From NCBI GenBank assembly GCA_034408685.1, contig JAWXCP010000095.1, positions 1 through 9,771 on the forward strand: 9,771 bases of DNA, given 5' to 3'. Positions 5,309 to 9,771 of the stretch are shown piece by piece. Below the pieces are notes generated by a model, which saw only the letters and a program-made list of their open reading frames with translations, did no database searches and had not been told where the DNA came from. Every line of letters begins with the position of its first letter. Position 1 is the first letter of the stretch. The position numbers and the translations under genes were made by a program. This stretch comes from JANXVY01 sp034408685 (GTDB lineage Bacteria > Pseudomonadota > Alphaproteobacteria > Rhizobiales > Hyphomicrobiaceae).

Positions 5309-6271
5309 CTACCCAAAACTGCGGCCAACGATATCGGCGGCAATGGCCCCCGCCTTGAACGACCGCCCGGTCGTGATGTTGCTGACTGTCACCATCGCCG
5401 GTGAGAACAGCTTGCCGTCGATTTTATAAAAGTCACCGTTGACCTCGGCGAAAATCTCGGCAAACGGCCGCCCGTAGGCCGCCGATCCGCTGCTCGGCAG
5501 ATGCGTCGCCAGCGCTTCGGCCGCCGCGTCCGTCCCGGTCACATGCAAGTGCACGCGGCCACCGTATATAATCGCGTCATTGGTCCGCCCCATCGCCTGA
5601 ATGAAATCGGGAATGGGCGGAGCAATTGGCGCGGTACCGACGCCATCGATAATATCCGACAGCGGGAAGCCCAACTCGTGCGCCTTGTGCAGGCCGACCT
5701 CGAGCACCCGCGCGGCGATCTGCACGCCGCCAGCGAGACTGCCCGTCGGCGCATAGAGGACCGAAAGGCTTGCTGGCGAAATCCCGCAATCTGCGGCGAT
5801 TTGTTTCGAGAGGGCCGCTGGTGGCGGGCCATCGCCCTCGATCACGATCGTCGCCGCATGATGCTGGTCGGCATACCCAAGTTCGGCAAACAACGCCTCC
5901 TTGCGCGCCAGCGCCCGGGCCGGTCCCGAACCGAGGGCGAAGAACCCGCTGGCGTCGTCCTTCAACGTCCAACCGCCGTACTGGCTGGCGAGACAGGCCA
6001 CGACCGGGTTCAGCGCATGCACCGTGACGCCAAGCGGCCAGCCATCGAGGCCAGATGCCATGTGGACGGCCACATTGCCGTAGCCGCCCATGCAGACCTC
6101 GGCCAGCCTCCGCCCCGCCTCGATCGAACCCGGCACGCTCGCGCCCATGTCGATGATGCGCTCTCCTGCGGCCCCGATACCGACGCGGCAGCGCAGTGCG
6201 CCAGCATCGGCGACGATGGCCGTGACGAGTTTCTCGGCACGTGCGTTGACGCTTTGGTCCGGCGACATCAT
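5309..6271 (-). CDS. mch: methenyltetrahydromethanopterin cyclohydrolase (Mch)
   Basis: Mch reversibly hydrolyses 5,10-methenyl-H4MPT to formyl-H4MPT in the cytoplasm, the step after MtdB. The 320-residue product is full length for the family. Diagnostic segments are IIDMGASVPGSIEAGRRLAE (39-58) followed by CMGGYGNV, LNPVVACLASQYGGW (87-101), FFALGSGPARAL, a central DIIDGVGTAPIAPPIPD, and the C-terminal LFSPAMVTVSNITTGRSFKAG. The start at ATG 6271 has AAGGA eight bases upstream; the following ATG (6268) is a close alternative. mtdB ends 39 bp upstream on the same strand, so the two are probably co-transcribed. The stop lies 2 bp from the stop of the convergent vapC pseudogene, with no visible terminator, so read-through would be antisense to phd-vapC. 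A diverged remnant of another mch 3' end lies on the far side of that pair. Confidence 0.97.
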   Translation of the reverse strand: MMSPDQSVNARAEKLVTAIVADAGALRCRVGIGAAGERIIDMGASVPGSIEAGRRLAEVCMGGYGNVAVHMASGLDGWPLGVTVHALNPVVACLASQYGGWTLKDDASGFFALGSGPARALARKEALFAELGYADQHHAATIVIEGDGPPPAALSKQIAADCGISPASLSVLYAPTGSLAGGVQIAARVLEVGLHKAHELGFPLSDIIDGVGTAPIAPPIPDFIQAMGRTNDAIIYGGRVHLHVTGTDAAAEALATHLPSSGSAAYGRPFAEIFAEVNGDFYKIDGKLFSPAMVTVSNITTGRSFKAGAIAADIVGRSFG

Positions 6272-6310
6272 AGCGAAGTTCCTTGTCGTTTGGAGGCGGC
6301 ACCAACGTCC

Positions 6311-7210
6311 TTAGGCGACAAGCTCGCGCGCCATCGCGAATGCATGCCGGAAATCGAGGTGCAGCGGCTGATCGGACGCGATCATCTGTTTGAACAGCCC
6401 CGATTCCGTCTTGTATTTGATGTCGCCGATTGCCAACGGCCCGATACCAAGCGCCGAACATCCCGGCAGCTGTGCGCCGTCCATGAACAGCTCCATGCCC
6501 TCGACGCCCGGCGGCGGCACGGCGTTCACGTCGGCGGCAATCAACAAGTTCTTGGCCAGCGCCTTGTGCTCGGCCGACACGACGCGCACGCCGGCTGCAG
6601 CGGCTGCGAAAATCACCTCGGCATTGGCAATGATTTCGCGTTTCTGATCATCGCTTTCGCCATCGACCGCTTCGAGATCCACGCCGAACCGCGCCTTGGA
6701 CAATTCCGCGCTCTTGATCACGCGTTCGACGCCACGGTGGGCGACGAGTTGCACATCAGCGCCTTCGAGGGCTGCAATGATCGACGACGCGAAGCCGACG
6801 ACGCCAGTCGCGCCAAACACCGCGATGCGCGTACCTTTGAGGGTGCGGTTGAACTTCTGCTTCAGCTGGCGCTCGACGCACGCGACCATCGCTGCTGCCG
6901 TCGTGAACGAGCCGGCCGGGTCGGCAAACACCGACACCTGGAAGGGCGGCACCATGGCGTTCTTTGCCGCTTCCATCATGTCGAGGGCGAGGATCGCGTC
7001 CTTGCCGCCGATGAACATGCCGGTGCGCACGCCATCTTGCGGCGGCCTCGAAAAGATCGCGTCCTGGACCAGAGCGGTTACTTCTTCTGGCAGGACGTTG
7101 ACGTATGGCACAATGACTTTGAAGCCAGCATCGGCAGCCATGTTCACGTCGAACGGGCTCATGTGCTTTTGCGGCGTCAGCATGTGCAGGATAGGTGTGG
7201 CGGTGCTCAT
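6311..7210 (-). CDS. mtdB: NAD(P)-dependent methylene-tetrahydromethanopterin dehydrogenase (MtdB)
   Basis: MtdB oxidises methylene-H4MPT to methenyl-H4MPT with NAD+ or NADP+. The 299-residue protein starts MSTATPILHMLTPQKHMSPF, typical of the family, with DVNMAADAGF (21-30) and a DGVRTGMFIGGKD block (59-71) in the pterin-binding domain. A Rossmann motif FGATGVVG (132-139) precedes the second strand ending in AHRG. The C-terminal part contains AADVNAVPPPGVEG and GIGPLAIGDIKYKTE. The start is supported by GGGAGA upstream of ATG 7210. It lies between mptG (102 bp upstream) and mch (39 bp downstream), so mptG-mtdB-mch is likely one transcription unit. It is distinguished from the MtdA type by the N-terminal LTPQKH-SPFDVNMA pattern. 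Confidence 0.96.
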   Translation of the reverse strand: MSTATPILHMLTPQKHMSPFDVNMAADAGFKVIVPYVNVLPEEVTALVQDAIFSRPPQDGVRTGMFIGGKDAILALDMMEAAKNAMVPPFQVSVFADPAGSFTTAAAMVACVERQLKQKFNRTLKGTRIAVFGATGVVGFASSIIAALEGADVQLVAHRGVERVIKSAELSKARFGVDLEAVDGESDDQKREIIANAEVIFAAAAAGVRVVSAEHKALAKNLLIAADVNAVPPPGVEGMELFMDGAQLPGCSALGIGPLAIGDIKYKTESGLFKQMIASDQPLHLDFRHAFAMARELVA

Positions 7211-7312
7211 ATCGGGTCTCCCAAGGCGGCTTCGATTTTTGATGTGCTTGGGTTAGTCAGCCGAACAATCAGACGGCGGACGCGGGTTCCGCAGTACCCA
7301 GCTCTCGTGGCT

Positions 7313-8482
7313 TCACGTGATCGAGGCGCCGGTATTGCGCCCGCGAACGATGGCCAGAGAGAGCTTTTGCGCTTTAGCCGCTTCGAGATGCGACCGATAG
7401 AGGTTTTCCGCGTGGGCCTCGTTCGAGACGAACGCAAAACCGGTTGGCCCCCACGAACTCTGGCCGATGCCGGTTGCGCCATCGGCCTCGAGCCGCCTCG
7501 CCAAAGCGCCAACCGACGGGCTCGACCACGCCGACCCGCCTTGCGCGGGCGCAAAATACGCCCCGACCCGCGCCTGAATTTCGGTCAGTGCCTCACCGAA
7601 CGCCGGCAGGTCGGCCTCGTGGAGGGCCGGCGCCAGTTGCATCAGCACGAGATGAGCAATGCGCGCAGACGTGTCGCATCCAAACGGCGCCAACCTTGCA
7701 AAGGCTGCGGTTTCAGCGTCACCGTGAACGCCCTCGATGGCGTTATCCATGATCAGTATTGCGCGCCACGCGTCTGGAAACGGGATCTGCATCAGCACCG
7801 CTGGCGGGGCGGCGGCCAGTTCAAGCCGCGCTGACTTGCCGGCATCGATGATGAAGCCACCGCCCGTAAACGAAGCAATGCCGATTGCCGACCTTGCACC
7901 GCGCTCGGCCATGGCGCCGAGTTTTGCGCTGAGTTGCAGATGGTTTGCAGGCGCCGCTGGGGTTTCGCAGTCCGCCTCGATGAGCTGGAGGATCGCCGTA
8001 CCGATCGCCAGGGCCAGCTGTGTACCAGAGCCCAGCCCGGCGTGGGACGGGATGGCTTCGGCGACATCGACCCGGAACGGCGCGCCACCAGCAAAGGCCA
8101 AAGAAAACCGTCGCGCTGCGGCCACGGCCCGATCGGCCTCGGGGCCCGAGGCGAAAAAATGATCGGAACGGCGGACCGTCAGCCGCGTGACGGGCTGGTC
8201 GACGGCGAGGCCGATCGACCCGAACCGGCGGCCCGGTCTTGCCTCGGCACATTCCGGCTGCCCCGATGCAACCTCCCCCGACCTTGCTTCTCTTAGCCCA
8301 ACTTCACCCGCACCGCCGCCTAACGACCCATCTGGATCGATAAACCCCAAATGCAACCGCGCGGCAGCTTCAACGGTCACGCGCTGGCTGGCCGCCGACA
8401 CCCTCTCCGTCGCCGTACTCTGGACCGCACCGCCGGTGCGGCTCGCATCTTTTATCGTGTCGCGGTGGCGGGTGGTGGCCAT
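7313..8482 (-). CDS. mptG: beta-ribofuranosylaminobenzene 5'-phosphate (beta-RFAP) synthase
   Basis: This enzyme joins phosphoribosyl pyrophosphate and 4-hydroxybenzoate or 4-aminobenzoate, releasing CO2 and pyrophosphate. It is the first committed step of (dephospho-)H4MPT synthesis and is called orf4 in M. extorquens. The 389-residue product has the GHMP-kinase-like features of the family: ARLHLGFIDPDG (41-52), RRFGSIGLAVD (85-95), and the Gly-rich PSHAGLGSGTQLALAIG (145-161). The C-terminal part carries GIGQSSWGPTGFAF. About 29 extra residues (55-84, DNA 8231-8320) sit between GSLG and RRFGS, where homologues usually read straight through; no frame break is needed to explain them. The 5' end is uncertain: ATG 8482 has a poor ribosome site and gives a long N-terminal tail, while GTG 8399-8401 or a later GTG would give a start closer to the family norm. 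It is divergent from the PCD-like gene. Confidence 0.92.
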   Translation of the reverse strand: MATTRHRDTIKDASRTGGAVQSTATERVSAASQRVTVEAAARLHLGFIDPDGSLGGGAGEVGLREARSGEVASGQPECAEARPGRRFGSIGLAVDQPVTRLTVRRSDHFFASGPEADRAVAAARRFSLAFAGGAPFRVDVAEAIPSHAGLGSGTQLALAIGTAILQLIEADCETPAAPANHLQLSAKLGAMAERGARSAIGIASFTGGGFIIDAGKSARLELAAAPPAVLMQIPFPDAWRAILIMDNAIEGVHGDAETAAFARLAPFGCDTSARIAHLVLMQLAPALHEADLPAFGEALTEIQARVGAYFAPAQGGSAWSSPSVGALARRLEADGATGIGQSSWGPTGFAFVSNEAHAENLYRSHLEAAKAQKLSLAIVRGRNTGASIT

Positions 8483-8612
8483 GGTTGGCGATCGTCTCGA
8501 GGCTCAAAGGTCGATGGTTGGAGCGTCAAAGTCTCAGAGATGTTCAGCCTGTGCTATGAAGACAGCAGGGTGGTTTTCGGGCACCATCTGGCTCCCACGA
8601 ACTCAGCCTTCC

Positions 8613-8631
8613 GTACGGCTTCTAGTACGGC
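8613..8631. repeat. tandem GTACGGC direct repeat between divergent promoters
   Basis: GTACGGC occurs at 8613-8619 and 8625-8631, a 12-bp period, in the 181-bp region between mptG and the PCD-like gene. The left copy is also part of the palindrome CCGTACGG. It lies 33 bp before the PCD start. It could be a transcription-factor site but is short. I see no convincing -35/-10 pair elsewhere in 8483-8663. Confidence 0.25.
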
Positions 8632-8663
8632 CCTCGCGCCAAAGACACCAGAGGATCGCTCAT

Positions 8664-9041
8664 ATGGCAACCCGTCCAACTGCATTGCCCGATACCGAGG
8701 TCACCACTTGGCTGTCGGCCCACCTGCCGTCGTGGCGTCTCGAAGACGGATTTGTCCGGCGCACCTACAAGACCAATAGCTGGAAGGGGACGCTGATGGT
8801 CATCAACGCGGTTGGCCATCTCGCTGAAGCCGCTTGGCACCATCCCGACATCACGGCGTCCTACGCTTGGGTCGAGGTGCGGCTTGCCACCCATTCGGCG
8901 AAAGGCATCACGATGATGGACCTCGAACTCGCCAAGAAAATCGAAGAGGTCGTCGGCTGGCGGCCGGGCCAGGACCCAGCATCAGCGCTCGAGGGCACGC
9001 CCGAAACCGATCTCCGCTTTGCCTACATCAAATACGACTGA
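8664..9041 (+). CDS. pterin-4a-carbinolamine dehydratase-like protein (PCD/DCoH family)
   Basis: The 125-residue product carries the PCD signature: AEAAWHHPDITASYAWV (54-70) with the catalytic-type HHP (59-61), then RLATHSAKGITMMDLELAKK with TH (76-77) and Asp86. PCD proteins dehydrate 4a-hydroxytetrahydropterins in aromatic amino acid hydroxylation, and some members have other pterin or molybdopterin roles. The C-terminal extension ending LRFAYIKYD is longer than in typical PhhB. No hydroxylase gene is in view; all pterin genes here use H4MPT, so a role acting on an H4MPT derivative is a fair inference only. ATG 8664 is preceded by GAGG at a suitable distance. It is divergent from mptG and is followed after 26 bp by an intrinsic terminator, so it is probably transcribed alone. 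Confidence 0.9.
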   Translation: MATRPTALPDTEVTTWLSAHLPSWRLEDGFVRRTYKTNSWKGTLMVINAVGHLAEAAWHHPDITASYAWVEVRLATHSAKGITMMDLELAKKIEEVVGWRPGQDPASALEGTPETDLRFAYIKYD

Positions 9042-9067
9042 TCGCCGCCAATGCCGTGATCCGCGCG

Positions 9068-9090
9068 CCTGCATAAAACTGCAGGTTTTT
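9068..9090 (+). terminator. intrinsic (Rho-independent) terminator after the PCD-like gene
   Basis: CCTGCA (9068-9073), a 6-nt loop TAAAAC and TGCAGG (9080-9085) form a perfect 6-bp stem followed at once by five T residues. It lies 27 bp after the PCD stop codon. This is the clearest terminator in the window. Confidence 0.75.
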
Positions 9091-9283
9091 GGCGCACCGT
9101 ATCTGCACGAAGCAATTGCGTCTCGCCGCGCGGCTTGGTCTTGAGCAACGGCGAGATCACAGGCAACGCTCGCAACACCATATCCAGTAACCCCATGATT
9201 CTATAGCGCCTTTTGCATCTGGCATTTGGTTGCAATGCCGATTACCGACTCACCGCAACGATGACGTGCGCTGTACTGGTGTT

Positions 9284-9312
9284 TTGATCTGATTTTGATC
9301 TAAGGATATATT
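9284..9312 (+). promoter_or_regulatory. consensus-like sigma70 promoter with no protein gene behind it
   Basis: TTGATC (9284-9289), a 17-bp spacer and TATATT (9307-9312) make a good -35/-10 pair for a GC-rich genome, in the most AT-rich stretch nearby. The motif TTTTGATCT is repeated at 9282-9290 and 9293-9301 (11-bp period, one helical turn), which could be a binding site overlapping the -35 box. Transcription would start near 9318-9320. No credible protein gene follows before the oppositely oriented tRNA gene. Confidence 0.45.
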
Positions 9313-9313
9313 C

Positions 9314-9395
9314 TGTGGGGACGGAACCGCACAACGCTTCCAATAATCCAGCGAACCGCAGCCTAAGACTCTGATCTTAAGTGTTATTCCCCACA
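9314..9395 (+). ncRNA. candidate small structured RNA (speculative)
   Basis: TGTGGGGA (9314-9321) is complementary to TCCCCACA (9388-9395) and would close an 82-nt domain. Inside are GGAA/TTCC with an inner GC/GC pair (9323-9341), a tiny GCG-AAC-CGC hairpin (9351-9359), and TAAGA/TCTTA (9364-9379), giving a multi-branch fold. It follows directly on a promoter-like sequence, although the predicted start would fall within the first strand of the closing stem. No terminator or U run is evident at its end. The remaining parts of 9091-9511 show no convincing gene. Confidence 0.3.
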
Positions 9396-9511
9396 TGGAT
9401 GGAACTTTGTAACGAGCTCATCAAAGTCAAGAACTGCCTAACACGTGGTCCCCGGGTTTACTTTCCCCAGGTTATCCAGCCGATAGGATCGATTCGCAGT
9501 TTTGTTCCGGA

Positions 9512-9586
9512 TGGCTGGGGCGCCAGGATTCGAACCTGGGAATGGCGGAATCAAAATCCGCTGCCTTACCACTTGGCGACGCCCCA
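9512..9586 (-). tRNA. tRNA-Gln (anticodon TTG)
   Basis: The minus strand gives a complete 75-nt tRNA with encoded CCA (9514-9512). The acceptor arm TGGGGCG pairs with CGCCCCA, with discriminator G. The anticodon stem GCGGA/TCCGC holds the 7-nt loop TTTTGAT with TTG at positions 34-36. The T arm carries GGTTCGAATCC. UUG reads glutamine CAA and, by wobble, CAG codons. The open frames that cross this region are spurious translations of the tRNA. Confidence 0.97.
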
Positions 9587-9637
9587 ACTCGCGCGTTTGG
9601 GCGAAGCTGTCGCAGCCACCCTCCTCACGAAGCGCGG

Positions 9638-9666
9638 ACCATAATCGCACGGCAAACGCGCCGCAA
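9638..9666 (-). promoter_or_regulatory. candidate promoter of the tRNA-Gln gene
   Basis: Read on the minus strand, TTGCGG (9666-9661), a 17-bp spacer and TATGGT (9643-9638) form a plausible sigma70 promoter. Initiation near 9631 would leave a leader of about 45 nt before the tRNA. The -10 box is only a partial match. Nothing else can be supported in 9587-9771. Confidence 0.35.
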
Positions 9667-9771
9667 GGGATTGTCCACGCCCTCAACTGACCGCTGCGTC
9701 GCAGGCCCTGTCGCTGCGGCGAAGTCCGTGGAACGTGCCGTCCAGGCGCCCAGACCGCCCATGCCAACCCC

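Noticed and set aside
5501..7834. Very long plus-strand open frame (777 codons) across the mch, mtdB and mptG region
   Set aside because: It is antisense to three clearly recognised minus-strand genes, and its Arg/His/Asp-rich translation resembles no protein. Such shadows are expected in GC-rich DNA.
9023..9196. Small minus-strand frame of 57 codons starting MGLLDMVLRALPVISPLL
   Set aside because: Its ribosome site is weak, it overlaps the PCD gene end and runs antisense through its terminator, and I recognise no family. It remains a faint possibility only.
9314..9480. 6S RNA at the orphan promoter
   Set aside because: The length and closing stem are superficially suggestive, but I could not find the long closing stem and central bubble of 6S RNA, so only a generic structured-RNA candidate is reported.
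9381..9690. Open frames on both strands crossing 9512-9586
   Set aside because: They translate through the tRNA-Gln gene, and the resulting peptides are the familiar spurious translations of tRNA sequence.
1..9771. CRISPR array, transposase or insertion-sequence ends
   Set aside because: No regularly spaced repeats, transposase motifs or terminal inverted repeats were seen, so the accessory block cannot be tied to a known mobile element.

Overview
The window is a chromosomal piece from a methylotroph-type proteobacterium, most likely an alphaproteobacterium. The evidence is a GC-rich, tightly packed block of genes for tetrahydromethanopterin (H4MPT)-linked formaldehyde oxidation, in the order known from Methylobacterium/Methylorubrum extorquens: beta-RFAP synthase (mptG), mtdB, mch, [orf5], [orf7], fae. 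Genus cannot be fixed from the sequence alone.

Layout, left to right. Positions 2-220 (+) hold the 3' end of a HisA-like TIM-barrel gene. It converges on fae (335-847, -). Fae is preceded by a leader of back-to-back inverted repeats (880-940) and a 9-bp direct repeat (973/1006). Next on the minus strand are a CitG-like gene (1119-1988) and a RimK-like ATP-grasp gene (1985-3049), coupled by a GTGA overlap. An accessory block (about 3090-5306) then splits the cluster between the ATP-grasp gene and mch. It holds a minus-strand vapBC toxin-antitoxin pair, an exported CPYC thioredoxin-like protein, and a plus-strand phd-vapC pair whose toxin has an in-frame stop. mch (5309-6271), mtdB (6311-7210) and mptG (7313-8482) follow on the minus strand. 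A pterin-4a-carbinolamine dehydratase-like gene (8664-9041, +) is divergent from mptG and ends in a clear intrinsic terminator. The right end holds a consensus-like promoter followed by a foldable stretch with no protein gene, and a tRNA-Gln(TTG) gene on the minus strand.

How it works together: MptG makes the first committed intermediate of (dephospho-)H4MPT. Fae condenses formaldehyde with H4MPT, MtdB oxidises methylene- to methenyl-H4MPT, and Mch hydrolyses this to formyl-H4MPT. The ATP-grasp, CitG-like, HisA-like and PCD-like proteins are probably cofactor-biosynthesis or maintenance functions of this pathway, but their reactions are not proven here.

The strongest hidden signal is in the apparent intergenic stretch between the thioredoxin gene and phd. 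Read on the minus strand, 4508-4597 encodes a decayed second copy of the mch C-terminus (19 of 30 aligned residues identical, with nearly all the shared codons differing synonymously). The phd-vapC pair therefore lies between an intact mch and the 3' scar of another, diverged mch. This points to gene replacement or integration at the mch 3' end.
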